Shown: in pieces, positions 1 through 9,824 of the stretch
Layout of the letters: each line of letters starts with the position of its first letter
How positions within the stretch are numbered: position 1 is the stretch's first letter
From: Erythrobacter sp. WG
GTDB lineage: Bacteria; Pseudomonadota; Alphaproteobacteria; Sphingomonadales; Sphingomonadaceae
Direction: 5' to 3'
DNA: 64,000 nucleotides
Assembly (NCBI RefSeq): GCF_026586795.1
Contig: NZ_JAPFGY010000007.1
Location: 55,300 to 119,299 of the forward strand
Notes under the pieces: model-generated
Told to the model about the DNA's origin: nothing
Databases searched by the model: none
The model's input: the letters and a program-made list of their open reading frames with translations, nothing else
Translations under genes and position numbers: made by a program

Positions 1-1083
1 GCGCCCGCCAACGCCGCCGGGCGGTTGCTCGCATGGCGCCCCTTCGTGTGGCTCGGCCTCGTCAGCTTCGGCACCTACCTGTGGCACCAGCCGCTGCTGG
101 TGCTCGGGCATTACGTCTGGTTCGGCCCGCTGCCCATTTTGGCGACGCTCGCGCTGGTGGCCGGATCGGTGGGCCTCGGGGCCCTGTCCTATCACCTTAT
201 CGAACAGCCAGTGCGGCGCAAGGCGCTGCTGGGATCGCGAAGGATGCTGCTGGCGGTCGGCGGCCTTGCGCTTGCCCTTCCGGCGGCGGCGGGCGTCGCG
301 GGCCATCTGCGCGCATGGCTCCCGGTGTCGGCCGCCGAGATCGGGCCGCTCGGCGCCTTGCGCTGGGACGTCCCCGCGCCCGAATATGTCCCGCCGTCCG
401 GCCCGGTCCCCTATGTGCTGTTCGGCGACAGCCATGCCGAACATTATCGCGAGGCGCTCGCCGAGCGCTTCGGCGAGGGCGCGCTGCTCAGCCAGCCGTC
501 CTGCCTGGCCGCGCCGGGGGTCTCGAACGCCAGGGAAGAGATCGACGCCGCGCGCTGCCGGGCGATGCCGGAGCGCCTTGTCGGATTGGTGAAGCAGCGC
601 GCAATCCGCACCGTGATTTGGAGCCAGCTGTGGGCGCGCCAGATCTACGCCACGGGCGCCCGCGAACCGCTCCCCGCAGCAGAAGGCGTCCATCGGCTGA
701 CCGCAGGTATGCAGCGCATCGCCGACAGCCTGCCAGAGGGCACGCGGATCATCCTCATCGGGAACGTGCCCGCCGCCTGGCCTGCCGGGCCGCAGGTCAC
801 CGGCGGCTGGCCGCGCTGCCGGGCCTACTGGAACGCCGACTGCCCCACTGCCTTCGGGGCCGACAAGGCGCAGGGCCTTGCGATCAACGCGGCGCTGCGC
901 GCGCTCGCCGCCCGCGATCCGCGCTTCACCTATGTCGATCCTGCCGCGCCCCTGTGCCGCGCCGGGCGGTGCCTCGTCATCCAGGACGGCATCCTCAACT
1001 ACTGGGACCCGCATCACCTGACGCTGGCGGGCGCGCGGCGGGTGGTGGCGACCATGCCTCCCCTTGCGCCGACCTTGCCTTGA
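1..1083 (+). CDS. Membrane acyltransferase with SGNH domain, 3' part (5' end outside window)
   Basis: The reading frame is open from base 1, so the gene begins upstream and only about 360 C-terminal residues are seen. The first ~75 visible residues contain hydrophobic segments (FVWLGLVSFGTYLWHQPLL and a second near 40-60), as expected for the last helices of an OafA/YrhL-type acyltransferase-3 domain. After a further helix near residues 80-95, the rest is a soluble SGNH-hydrolase-like domain: FGDSHAEHY supplies the nucleophile block (around 421-445) and DPHHLT (around 1006-1023) the catalytic Asp-His pair. Family knowledge suggests O-acetylation of a cell-surface polysaccharide, with the SGNH domain in the periplasm. 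The substrate cannot be told. Confidence 0.85.
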   Translation, partial: APANAAGRLLAWRPFVWLGLVSFGTYLWHQPLLVLGHYVWFGPLPILATLALVAGSVGLGALSYHLIEQPVRRKALLGSRRMLLAVGGLALALPAAAGVAGHLRAWLPVSAAEIGPLGALRWDVPAPEYVPPSGPVPYVLFGDSHAEHYREALAERFGEGALLSQPSCLAAPGVSNAREEIDAARCRAMPERLVGLVKQRAIRTVIWSQLWARQIYATGAREPLPAAEGVHRLTAGMQRIADSLPEGTRIILIGNVPAAWPAGPQVTGGWPRCRAYWNADCPTAFGADKAQGLAINAALRALAARDPRFTYVDPAAPLCRAGRCLVIQDGILNYWDPHHLTLAGARRVVATMPPLAPTLP

Positions 1084-1133
1084 CGCCCCCCCTTGCCTAG
1101 GCGCTCGGCCAAACAGCCGAACCGGAGTCGAAC

Positions 1134-2444
1134 ATGGTCCCCCGCTACGCCCGCCCCGCCATGACCGCCCTGTGGGAGCCGGAAGCGAAGTATCGCATCT
1201 GGTTCGAGATCGAGGCGCACGCGACCCAGAAGCTCGCCGATCTCGGCGTGGTGCCGCAGAGCGCGGCCAAGGCGCTGTGGGACTGGTGGGCGACGAACCC
1301 CGCCATCGACGTCGAAGCGATCGACGCCATCGAGGCGGTGACCAAGCACGACGTGATCGCCTTCCTCGACTGGGTCGCGCGAGCGGTGGGCGAGGAAGCG
1401 CGCTTCATGCACCAGGGGATGACCAGCTCTGACGTGCTCGACACGACGCTGTCGGTGCAGCTTGCCCGGGCGAGCGACATCCTGCTCGCCGACCTCGACG
1501 CGCTGCTCGCCGCGATCCGCACCCGCGCCGAGGAGCACAAGTTCACCCCCACCATCGGCCGCAGCCACGGCATCCATGCCGAGCCCGTGACCTTCGGCCT
1601 GAAGCTCGCGCAGGCCTATGCCGAGTTCGCCCGCTGCCGCACCCGGCTGGTCGCAGCCCGCGCCGAGATCGCGACCTGCGCCATCTCGGGCGCGGTGGGC
1701 ACCTTCGCCAATGTCGATCCGGCGGTGGAAGAATATGTGGCGGAGCAGCTCGGCCTCGCCATCGAGCCGGTCTCCACCCAGGTCATCCCGCGCGACCGCC
1801 ACGCGATGTTCTTCGCAACGCTGGGCGTGATCGCGAGTTCGATCGAGCGGCTCGCCACCGAGATCCGCCACTTGCAGCGCACCGAGGTGCTCGAGGCCGA
1901 GGAGTATTTCTCCCCCGGCCAGAAGGGCTCCTCCGCCATGCCGCACAAGCGCAATCCGGTGCTCACCGAGAACTTGACCGGCCTTGCACGCGTGGTGCGC
2001 TCTGCCGTCACACCGGCGCTCGAGAACGTGGCGCTGTGGCACGAGCGGGACATCTCGCACTCCTCGGTGGAGCGCTACATCGGGCCGGACGCGACGATCA
2101 CCCTCGACTTCGCCCTCGCGCGGCTGACGGGCGTGGTCGAGAAGCTCGTCGTCTATCCGGAACGCATGGCCAAGAACATGAACCGCATGGGCGGCCTCAT
2201 CCACTCGCAGCGCGTGCTGCTCGCGCTGACGCAGGCGGGCCTGACCCGCGACGAAAGCTACCGCCTCGTCCAGAGGAACGCGATGAAGGTGTGGGAAGCG
2301 GACGGCGCGCTGTCGCTGCTCGACCTGCTCAAGACCGACGTGGACGTGACTGCGCGGCTTTCGGCCGAACAGCTCGAGAGCCTGTTCGACTTGGGCTACC
2401 ATTTCAAGCACGTCGACACGATCTTCGCCCGCGTCTTCGCGTGA
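1134..2444 (+). CDS. purB: Adenylosuccinate lyase
   Basis: 436 aa, close to the usual length for bacterial PurB. It catalyses two fumarate-releasing steps of purine synthesis (SAICAR to AICAR and adenylosuccinate to AMP). The fumarase/aspartase superfamily signature SSAMPHKRNP lies at about residues 264-273, and GRSHGIHAEP and TSSDVLDT mark the other active-site regions. The ATG is preceded by GGAG at suitable distance. It starts a run of plus-strand biosynthetic genes, but 76 bp separate it from the next gene, so it may be its own transcript. Confidence 0.97.
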   Translation: MVPRYARPAMTALWEPEAKYRIWFEIEAHATQKLADLGVVPQSAAKALWDWWATNPAIDVEAIDAIEAVTKHDVIAFLDWVARAVGEEARFMHQGMTSSDVLDTTLSVQLARASDILLADLDALLAAIRTRAEEHKFTPTIGRSHGIHAEPVTFGLKLAQAYAEFARCRTRLVAARAEIATCAISGAVGTFANVDPAVEEYVAEQLGLAIEPVSTQVIPRDRHAMFFATLGVIASSIERLATEIRHLQRTEVLEAEEYFSPGQKGSSAMPHKRNPVLTENLTGLARVVRSAVTPALENVALWHERDISHSSVERYIGPDATITLDFALARLTGVVEKLVVYPERMAKNMNRMGGLIHSQRVLLALTQAGLTRDESYRLVQRNAMKVWEADGALSLLDLLKTDVDVTARLSAEQLESLFDLGYHFKHVDTIFARVFA

Positions 2445-2520
2445 GGCGCGCGGTGCTGGACTCAATCGGGAAATCGCCTAGGCTCGCCCCCGGTCGCAGC
2501 CACCGGGAGAGAACGCCCAA

Positions 2521-2955
2521 GTGACAATCCTTCGCACGATCCTGTGGGTTCTGGTCGCGCTCGGCTTCGTGATCTTCGCCGCCTACAACTGGCAGCCGGT
2601 CGAGCTGCGCCTGTGGCAGAACCTGGTGCTCGAGACCAAGGTGCCGATGCTGGCGCTGCTGGCCTTTGCCGCCGGGTTCCTGCCGATGTGGCTGTTCCAC
2701 CGCTCCGTGATGTGGGGGACGAACCGGCGGATCCGCACGCTCGAGACCTCGCTTCGGAACACCGCGACCGCGCATCGGGCCGACAGCGCGGGCACCGGCG
2801 CGGTGCCGGTGCTGGCGGCGGACAGCCCTGTGGACAAGTCCGGCAAAGCCGCGGGAGAACCGCGCGAGCCCTTCGATGCGGGCGACCATGACGGCCCGGA
2901 CTCAGGCGGCGGTGACGGCGGCGGCGGCGATGGCGGCGGCGGAGGTGGCGACTGA
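2521..2955 (+). CDS. LapA-domain (DUF1049) small membrane protein with Gly/Asp-rich tail
   Basis: 144 aa from a GTG start. Two hydrophobic segments (about residues 3-23 and 40-60) separated by NWQPVELRLW match the lipopolysaccharide assembly protein A-like domain, an inner-membrane two-helix family. After the domain the protein continues as a hydrophilic stretch and ends in a low-complexity Gly/Asp tail (roughly the last 25 residues, GGDGGGGDGGGG type). The stop overlaps the pyrF start by one base (TGATG), implying translational coupling. The assignment to the family is good, while the cellular role is unproven. Confidence 0.8.
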   Translation: MTILRTILWVLVALGFVIFAAYNWQPVELRLWQNLVLETKVPMLALLAFAAGFLPMWLFHRSVMWGTNRRIRTLETSLRNTATAHRADSAGTGAVPVLAADSPVDKSGKAAGEPREPFDAGDHDGPDSGGGDGGGGDGGGGGGD

Positions 2956-3641
2956 TGAGCAATCCGGTCTATCTCGCCCTCGACATCCCCCAGCTCGAAC
3001 CGGCCAAGGCGCTGGTGGAGAAGGTCCGCGCGCATATCGGCGGGGTCAAGCTCGGGCTCGAGTTCTTCTGCGCCCACGGCGCGCACGGGGTTCACGAGAT
3101 CGCCCACCTCGGCCTGCCGATCTTCCTCGACCTCAAGTTCCACGACATCCCCAACACCGTCGCCGCCGCAATGCAGGCGATCCACGTCTACGAGCCCGCG
3201 ATCGTCACGGTCCACGCCGGCGGCGGGCGGGCGATGATGGAGGACGCCAAGGCGGCGGCGGCCAACGGCACGAAGGTCGTCGCCGTGACCATGCTCACCA
3301 GCCTCGATGCCGCCGACCTCACCGCAACCGGCGTCTACGGCAGCGCCGAGACGCAGGTGATGCGCCTCGCCGAACTTGCCCATGCCGCGGGGCTCGACGG
3401 GATCGTCTGCTCGGGGCAGGAGGTCGGCATGGTGAGGAAAGCGTGGCGCGACGGCTTCTTCGTCGTCCCCGGCCTCAGGCCGAGCGGAGCGCGGAACGGC
3501 GGCGGCACCGGCGACCAGAAGCGCGTCGTCACCCCCCGCCAGGCGCGCGACAATGGCGCGAGCGTGCTCGTCATCGGCCGCCCGATCAGCCGCGCCGAGG
3601 ACCCGGTCGCCGCGGCCCGCGCGATTGAGGCGACGCTCTAG
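2955..3641 (+). CDS. pyrF: Orotidine 5'-phosphate decarboxylase
   Basis: 228 aa, normal length. It decarboxylates OMP to UMP, the last step of de novo pyrimidine synthesis. The catalytic signature DLKFHDIPNTV at about residues 59-69 carries the Asp-Lys-Asp charge network, and VVPGLRPSG near the C-terminus is the phosphate-binding region. The start codon overlaps the preceding stop codon by one base, and the downstream GNAT gene begins 10 bp after its stop, so these genes are probably one transcript. Confidence 0.97.
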   Translation: MSNPVYLALDIPQLEPAKALVEKVRAHIGGVKLGLEFFCAHGAHGVHEIAHLGLPIFLDLKFHDIPNTVAAAMQAIHVYEPAIVTVHAGGGRAMMEDAKAAAANGTKVVAVTMLTSLDAADLTATGVYGSAETQVMRLAELAHAAGLDGIVCSGQEVGMVRKAWRDGFFVVPGLRPSGARNGGGTGDQKRVVTPRQARDNGASVLVIGRPISRAEDPVAAARAIEATL

Positions 3642-3651
3642 GCATACACGC

Positions 3652-4185
3652 GTGGCCGACACCATTGCCATCACCCCCGCCACCGCCGCGGATGCGCCCG
3701 CGCTCAAGGCACTGCTCGAGAGCGCCTATCGCGGGGATTCGGCGCGCCAGGGTTGGAACCACGAGGCCGACATCCTCGACGACGAGCGGATCGGACTTGA
3801 CGAGCTGGAGACGCTGCTCGCTGACCCGGCGGTGACGATCCTCGCCGCGCGGGACGCAGGCGCGCTGATCGGCTGCGTCGCGGTGACGCGCAAGGATGCC
3901 CGGCTCGGCTATCTCGGGATGCTGTGCGTTGCGCCCACGCTCCAGTCGGGCGGGCTTGGCCGCACGCTGCTCGACGCTGCCGAGGATCATGGCCGTGCGA
4001 TCGGCCTTGCCCGGATGGAGATGACGGTGATCGACAGCCGGGAGAGCCTCATCGCCTGGTATGTCCGGCGCGGCTACGCCCTAACCGGCGAGACCCGCCC
4101 GTTCCACGAACTGCGCCCGGCCGATGCCGATGCGGGTCCGCAGATCACCTTCGTGGTGCTGGAAAAGCGGCTGAACGAGGCCTAG
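3652..4185 (+). CDS. GNAT family N-acetyltransferase
   Basis: 177 aa, GTG start chosen because it lies just after pyrF and gives a normal N-terminus ([22 protein letters not shown]). An upstream in-frame start would overlap pyrF by about 90 bases. The acetyl-CoA binding motif A is clear at about residues 84-110 ([19 protein letters not shown], with Q-x-x-G-x-G). The C-terminal WYVRRGY is typical of motif B. The acceptor is unknown. The position between pyrF and trpF suggests co-transcription but gives no substrate. Confidence 0.88.
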   Translation: MADTIAITPATAADAPALKALLESAYRGDSARQGWNHEADILDDERIGLDELETLLADPAVTILAARDAGALIGCVAVTRKDARLGYLGMLCVAPTLQSGGLGRTLLDAAEDHGRAIGLARMEMTVIDSRESLIAWYVRRGYALTGETRPFHELRPADADAGPQITFVVLEKRLNEA

Positions 4186-4196
4186 CTGGCCGGAGC

Positions 4197-4838
4197 ATGA
4201 CTTACGCCCTCGTCAAGATCTGCGGCATTTCCTCGCCGGCGACGCTCGCCGCCTGCATCGCCGCGCGCGCCGAGTGGGTGGGCTTCAACTTCTTTCCCCC
4301 CTCGCCCCGCTTCCTGACGAGCGCCGCCGCCGCCGGTTTGGCGGGGCGAGCACAAGGCGCGATCCGCAAGGCGGGGGTGTTCGTCGATGCGGAGGACGCC
4401 TTCCTTGCCGAGGCGGTGCACGCCGGGCGGCTCGACGCGATCCAGCTCCACGGCCACGAGAGCCCGGAGCGGGTCGCGCAAGTGCGCCAGCGCTTCGGCC
4501 TGCCGGTGTGGAAGGTGCTCTCGGTCTCGGGTCCGGACGACATCGCGCACGCCGCCGCCTATGCAGGCGCCGCCGATTTCCTCCTGTTCGACGCCAAGAC
4601 GCCCAAGGGCCAACTCCCCGGCGGCATGGGCCTCGCCTTCGACTGGAGCCTGCTTTCCGCCTATCGCGGGCCGCTCGCCTGGGGCCTTGCCGGTGGGCTC
4701 ACGCCTGCCAATGTCGCCGAGGCGATCCGCCTGACGGGCGCGGGCCTTGTCGACACCTCCTCCGGTGTCGAGAGCGCCCCCGGCCTCAAGGACGTGGACA
4801 AGATCGCCGCCTTCTGCAAAGCGGCACGCCACGCATAA
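4197..4838 (+). CDS. trpF: Phosphoribosylanthranilate isomerase
   Basis: 213 aa. It converts N-(5'-phosphoribosyl)anthranilate to CdRP in tryptophan synthesis. The N-terminal VKICGISS contains the catalytic Cys, [12 protein letters not shown] and [10 protein letters not shown] are core TIM-barrel strands, and [11 protein letters not shown] plus DTSSGVES form the phosphate-binding end. It begins 11 bp after the GNAT gene and heads the trpF-trpB-(insert)-trpA group. The usual alphaproteobacterial order trpF-trpB-trpA-accD-folC is otherwise kept. Confidence 0.97.
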   Translation: MTYALVKICGISSPATLAACIAARAEWVGFNFFPPSPRFLTSAAAAGLAGRAQGAIRKAGVFVDAEDAFLAEAVHAGRLDAIQLHGHESPERVAQVRQRFGLPVWKVLSVSGPDDIAHAAAYAGAADFLLFDAKTPKGQLPGGMGLAFDWSLLSAYRGPLAWGLAGGLTPANVAEAIRLTGAGLVDTSSGVESAPGLKDVDKIAAFCKAARHA

Positions 4839-4844
4839 CCCCTC

Positions 4845-4920
4845 CCGTTCGCCTCAAGCGAAGTCGAGAGGCCACCCCTGCGGCGCAGAAAAGTGTCTCG
4901 ACTGCGCTCGACACGAACGG
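4845..4920. repeat. Palindromic intergenic repeat (TGTCGAGCGCAGTCGAGA family)
   Basis: The trpF-trpB gap holds an imperfect inverted repeat whose outer ends are CCGTTCG and CGAACGG. The inner arms contain AGCGAAGTCGAGAG on the left and TCTCGACTGCGCTCGACAC on the right. From memory, units of this kind (TGTCGAGCG-AGTCGAGACAC) are dispersed in sphingomonad genomes. It could fold in the trp mRNA. Whether it affects expression is unknown. Confidence 0.7.
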
Positions 4921-4933
4921 CATTGATGGTCCC

Positions 4934-6145
4934 ATGAACTCTCCCAATTCCTTCCGCAACCAGCCTGACGATCGCGGCCATTTCGGCCAGTTCGGAGGGC
5001 GCTATGTCGCCGAGACGCTGATGCCGCTGGTGCTCGATCTCGAGCGCGAATACAGGAAGGCGCAGGCTGACCCGGCGTTCCAGGCCGAGTTCGACGACCT
5101 GCTGGAGCACTATGTCGGCCGTCCGAGCCCGCTCTACTTCGCGCCCCGGCTGACGCAAGAGCTGGGCGGCGCACAAGTGTGGTTCAAGCGCGACGAACTC
5201 AATCACACCGGCGCGCACAAGATCAACAATTGCATCGGGCAGATCCTGCTGGCGATCCGCATGGGCAAAACCCGCATCATCGCCGAAACCGGCGCGGGCC
5301 AGCACGGCGTGGCAACGGCGACGGTCTGCGCGCGCTTCGGCCTGCCTTGCGTGATCTACATGGGCGCCGAGGACGTGAAGCGCCAGTCGCCCAACGTGTT
5401 CCGCATGAAGCTGCTGGGGGCCGAGGTGGTCCCCGTGACCAGCGGCGGCGCGACCCTGAAGGACGCGATGAACGAGGGCCTGCGCGACTGGGTCGCGAAC
5501 GTCCACGACACCTTCTACATCATCGGCACCGCGGCGGGCCCCCACCCCTACCCCGAGATGGTCCGCAACTTCCAGAGCGTGATCGGCAAGGAAGCCCGCG
5601 CCCAGATGCTCGCCCGCACCGGACGCATCCCCGATCTGCTGGTCGCGGCGATCGGCGGCGGATCGAATGCGCTGGGGCTGTTTCACCCCTTCCTCGATGA
5701 TCCGAGCGTCAAGATGCTCGGCGTCGAAGCGGCGGGTCACGGGCTTGATGGCGACGAGCACGCGGCGAGCCTGCTCGGAGGATCGCCCGGCGTGCTCCAC
5801 GGCAACCGCACCTACCTGCTCCAGGACGCGGACGGCCAGATCACCGAGGGCCACTCGATCAGCGCCGGCCTCGACTACCCCGGCATCGGGCCGGAGCATG
5901 CATGGCTGAAGGAAAGCGGCCGCGTCGATTACACTGCCGTCACCGACGAGGAGGCGCTCGACGCCTTCCAGCTGCTCTGCGCGACCGAGGGGATCATTCC
6001 CGCGCTGGAGCCCTCGCACGCCATCGCCGCGGTGAAGAAGGTCGCGCCGACGATGCCGAAGGACTCGATCATCCTCGCCAACCTGTGCGGGCGCGGCGAC
6101 AAGGACATCTTCACCGTGGCGGAGCGTCTGGGGGTGGAGCTTTGA
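4934..6145 (+). CDS. trpB: Tryptophan synthase beta subunit
   Basis: 403 aa, standard length when started at the ATG giving [20 protein letters not shown]. It joins indole and serine to make tryptophan and works as an alpha2beta2 complex with TrpA. The PLP-binding lysine is K96 in HTGAHKINN, the glycine-rich phosphate cup IGGGSNAL lies near residue 240, and the substrate-binding [10 protein letters not shown] follows the lysine. An earlier in-frame start inside trpF would add about 220 residues antiparallel to family length and is rejected. Unusually, trpA does not follow directly: a low-GC gene sits between them. Confidence 0.98.
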   Translation: MNSPNSFRNQPDDRGHFGQFGGRYVAETLMPLVLDLEREYRKAQADPAFQAEFDDLLEHYVGRPSPLYFAPRLTQELGGAQVWFKRDELNHTGAHKINNCIGQILLAIRMGKTRIIAETGAGQHGVATATVCARFGLPCVIYMGAEDVKRQSPNVFRMKLLGAEVVPVTSGGATLKDAMNEGLRDWVANVHDTFYIIGTAAGPHPYPEMVRNFQSVIGKEARAQMLARTGRIPDLLVAAIGGGSNALGLFHPFLDDPSVKMLGVEAAGHGLDGDEHAASLLGGSPGVLHGNRTYLLQDADGQITEGHSISAGLDYPGIGPEHAWLKESGRVDYTAVTDEEALDAFQLLCATEGIIPALEPSHAIAAVKKVAPTMPKDSIILANLCGRGDKDIFTVAERLGVEL

Positions 6146-6171
6146 CAGCTCATGGGGTCGATCTGTCGCAG

Positions 6172-6648
6172 ATGTCGCCACTGGCGCTTTTGGGTCTTCA
6201 CAGCGCGATCGGTGAGGAGCTCCGTAGGCGCGAACTCATCCGCAGTTCTAACAACCCGGTTGGAGATTTAGCTGAGACTCTGTTTTGCAAAGCCTTCGAG
6301 TGGAGGCAGGCTCCTGCTTCTATGCCTGCGGCAGATGCTGTGGGTGCTGATCGGATTCGATACCAAATCAAAGCTAGACGGGTCACTGCCAACAACGGAT
6401 CAAGGCAGCTAAGCGCAATCCGGAATTTGAGTCAGGACGGTTTTGACATCTTGGCTGGCGTGCTGTTCCGAGAAGACTACTCCATTTATAGAGCCGCGTT
6501 AGTTCCGATTTCAGTAGTCCGGCAGAATTCTCGCTTTCAAGGCCATACAAATTCAGCATTATTCCATCTGCGGGACTCGGTTTGGGATATTGATGGCGTC
6601 GTCGATGTAACTATGCCTTTGAGATCGTTCGCGCTGCAATGGAAATGA
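6172..6648 (+). CDS. Nuclease-like protein of unknown function inserted between trpB and trpA
   Basis: 158 aa from the ATG at 6172. An alternative TTG at 6142 overlaps the trpB stop (TTGA) and adds ten residues. The sequence resembles, from memory, the DUF6998 family: NNPVGDLAETLF followed by DAVGADRIRYQIKAR. E35, D55, Q65 and K67 are spaced like a PD-(D/E)XK nuclease core with Q-x-K in the last motif (my inference). C-terminal FHLRDSVWDIDGV is a further family-like block. Base composition and codon use differ sharply from the flanking trp genes (many A/T-ending codons), pointing to transfer. Its 3' end overlaps trpA by four bases, so the insertion keeps translational coupling. No catalytic activity can be claimed. 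Confidence 0.8.
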   Translation: MSPLALLGLHSAIGEELRRRELIRSSNNPVGDLAETLFCKAFEWRQAPASMPAADAVGADRIRYQIKARRVTANNGSRQLSAIRNLSQDGFDILAGVLFREDYSIYRAALVPISVVRQNSRFQGHTNSALFHLRDSVWDIDGVVDVTMPLRSFALQWK

Positions 6649-7436
6649 GCAATCAATTGACCCGCCTCACCACCACCTTCGCCCAGCCCCGCCCCGCCCT
6701 CGTGTGCTTCATCACCGCGGGCGATGGTGACACCGCGGCCAATCTCGATGCGCTGGTGGAAGCCGGGGCGGATGTGATCGAATTGGGCATGCCCTTCACC
6801 GATCCCATGGCCGATGGCCCCGCGATCCAGAGCGCCAATCTGCGTTCGCTCGGCGCAGGCACCACGACCGCGGACGTGCTGCGCTACGCCACCGACTTTC
6901 GCGCACGGCACCCGCAAGTGCCGCTCGTGCTGATGGGCTATGCCAACCCGATGGTGCGCCGCGGGCCAGAGTGGTTCGCCGAGGCCGCCGCAGCAGCAGG
7001 CGTCGATGGCGTCATCTGCGTCGACATTCCGCCCGAGGAGGATGACGCGCTCGGCCCGGCCCTGCGCGCCAAGGGCATCGCCCCGATCCGCCTTGCCACC
7101 CCCACCACCGATGCGGCGCGCCTGCCGCAGGTGCTCGAGGGGTCGGAAGGGTTCCTCTACTACGTCTCGGTCGCCGGGATCACCGGCAAGCAGCAAGCGC
7201 AGATCGCCAGCATCGAAGCCAATGTGGCGCGCATCAAGCAATCCACCAACATTCCGGTCGCGGTCGGCTTCGGCGTGAGGACGCCCGAACAAGCCGCCGA
7301 AATCGCCAAGGTGGCTGACGGTGTGGTCGTCGGATCGGCGTTGGTCGAAATCTGCGGCGAGCATCGCGCCGATGCGCCCAAGCACCTCAAGACCCTCACG
7401 GCCGCCCTCGCCGCAGCGGTGCACACCGCCCGCTAG
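6645..7436 (+). CDS. trpA: Tryptophan synthase alpha subunit
   Basis: 263 aa starting at the ATG that forms an ATGA overlap with the preceding stop. A second in-frame ATG lies six bases upstream at 6639. It cleaves indole-3-glycerol phosphate to indole and G3P and channels indole to TrpB. The catalytic Glu is at about residue 46 in DVIELGMPFTDPMADGP, with the second catalytic Asp in PFTDP-MADG. YYVSVAGITG and VGFGVRTPEQA form the phosphate site. Its codon use returns to the normal GC-rich pattern immediately after the inserted gene. Confidence 0.97.
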   Translation: MSNQLTRLTTTFAQPRPALVCFITAGDGDTAANLDALVEAGADVIELGMPFTDPMADGPAIQSANLRSLGAGTTTADVLRYATDFRARHPQVPLVLMGYANPMVRRGPEWFAEAAAAAGVDGVICVDIPPEEDDALGPALRAKGIAPIRLATPTTDAARLPQVLEGSEGFLYYVSVAGITGKQQAQIASIEANVARIKQSTNIPVAVGFGVRTPEQAAEIAKVADGVVVGSALVEICGEHRADAPKHLKTLTAALAAAVHTAR

Positions 7437-7441
7437 AATTT

Positions 7442-7543
7442 CGTCATCGCGAGGAGCGCAGCGACGCGGCAATCCATCGAGGAACGTCGCGGCCTGCTCG
7501 ACCGTTTGTCCATGGATTGCTTCGCCTCCGGCTCGCAATGACG
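7442..7543. repeat. Palindromic repeat (CGTCATTGCGAG...GCAATCC family)
   Basis: The trpA-accD gap is almost filled by an imperfect inverted repeat. The left arm begins CGTCATCGCGAGGAGCGCAG and includes GCAATCCAT. The right arm contains CATGGATTGCTTCG and ends CTCGCAATGACG. The whole could form a long hairpin in the trpA-accD transcript. The unit looks like a widely dispersed bacterial intergenic repeat. It may stabilise or attenuate the mRNA, but this is inference. Confidence 0.75.
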
Positions 7544-7568
7544 AAAGAATTCGATTAGGACACCGCCC

Positions 7569-8420
7569 ATGAACTGGTTCACCCGCGTCCGCAATTCGCT
7601 GGGCTTCGCGCCCGAGAAGAAGTCCACCGAGAAGGACTTGTGGATCAAGTGCCCCTCCTGCCAGGAGATGCTCTTCGTCGCGGATTACGAGGCGAACCTT
7701 TCGGTCTGCCCCAAGTGCGAGCATCACGGGCGGATCGGCGCCGACGCGCGGCTGGCGCTGCTGCTCGATCCGGGCTTTGAGGTGCTTCCCCTCCCCAAGG
7801 TCACCGAAGACCCGCTCCAGTTCAAGGACACCAAGAAATACACCGACCGCCTCAAGGCCGCGCGCGCCGCGAACCCGCATGAGGACGCCTTCGTGACCGG
7901 TTCGGGCTTCATCGACGCCAAGCCCGCTGTCGTCGGCGTGCAGGACTTCAGCTTCATGGGCGGATCGATGGGCATGGCCGTGGGCCAGGCCTTCTGCGAG
8001 GGCGCGCAGAAGGCGCTGGATCGCAAATGCGCCTATGTCGTGGTGACCGCGGCCGGCGGCGCGCGGATGCAGGAGGGGATCCTTTCCCTCATGCAGATGC
8101 CGCGTGCGACCGTCATGACCCGGCGCCTGCGCAACGCGGGCCTGCCCTATATCGTCGTCCTCACCGACCCCACCACCGGCGGGGTCACCGCGAGCTACGC
8201 GATGCTCGGCGACATCCACATCGCCGAGCCGGGCGCGCTCATCGGCTTCGCCGGGCAGCGCGTCATCCAGGACACCATCCGCGAGCAGCTGCCCGAGGGC
8301 TTCCAGCGCGCCGAATACCTGCACAAGCACGGCATGGTCGACATGGTCGTCCACCGCCGCGAGCTGAAGGCGACGCTGGCCAGCGTGCTGGATTATCTGT
8401 CGCCCGTGAAGGCGGCGTAA
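7569..8420 (+). CDS. accD: Acetyl-CoA carboxylase carboxyltransferase subunit beta
   Basis: 283 aa. It forms the carboxyltransferase with AccA and makes malonyl-CoA for fatty acid synthesis. The N-terminal zinc ribbon is clear: CPSC at about residues 28-31 and CPKC at 47-50. The crotonase-fold domain follows with [26 protein letters not shown] and [12 protein letters not shown], the oxyanion-hole regions. It lies in the conserved trpBA-accD-folC order. Confidence 0.97.
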   Translation: MNWFTRVRNSLGFAPEKKSTEKDLWIKCPSCQEMLFVADYEANLSVCPKCEHHGRIGADARLALLLDPGFEVLPLPKVTEDPLQFKDTKKYTDRLKAARAANPHEDAFVTGSGFIDAKPAVVGVQDFSFMGGSMGMAVGQAFCEGAQKALDRKCAYVVVTAAGGARMQEGILSLMQMPRATVMTRRLRNAGLPYIVVLTDPTTGGVTASYAMLGDIHIAEPGALIGFAGQRVIQDTIREQLPEGFQRAEYLHKHGMVDMVVHRRELKATLASVLDYLSPVKAA

Positions 8421-8422
8421 GT

Positions 8423-8523
8423 CCCCCCTCCCGCTTGCGGGAGGGGCAGGGGGTGGGCAAGTGCGAGCCATGTCCGCACGTGATTCGTTCCCACCCCAAA
8501 CCCCTCCCGCAGGCGGGAGGGGC
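8423..8523. repeat. Inverted pair of G/C-stem repeats (CCCTCCCGC-GCGGGAGGGG family)
   Basis: Two copies in opposite orientation fill the accD-folC gap. The left copy is a CCCTCCCGC/GCGGGAGGG hairpin followed by a G-rich arm ending GGGGGTGGG. The right copy is CCCACCCC followed by CCCTCCCGC/GCGGGAGGG. Related copies occur at 36039 and 42783. The last GGGAGGGG of the right copy ends about six bases before the folC GTG and is the only Shine-Dalgarno-like sequence there, so the repeat seems to supply the ribosome binding site. Confidence 0.8.
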
Positions 8524-8528
8524 TTCCT

Positions 8529-9820
<1,292 letters not shown>

Positions 9821-9824
<4 letters not shown>

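Noticed and set aside
7441..7568. Tryptophan attenuator or leader in the trpA-accD gap
   Set aside because: The inverted repeat matches a dispersed repeat type, has no Trp-codon leader peptide, and lies after rather than before the trp genes.
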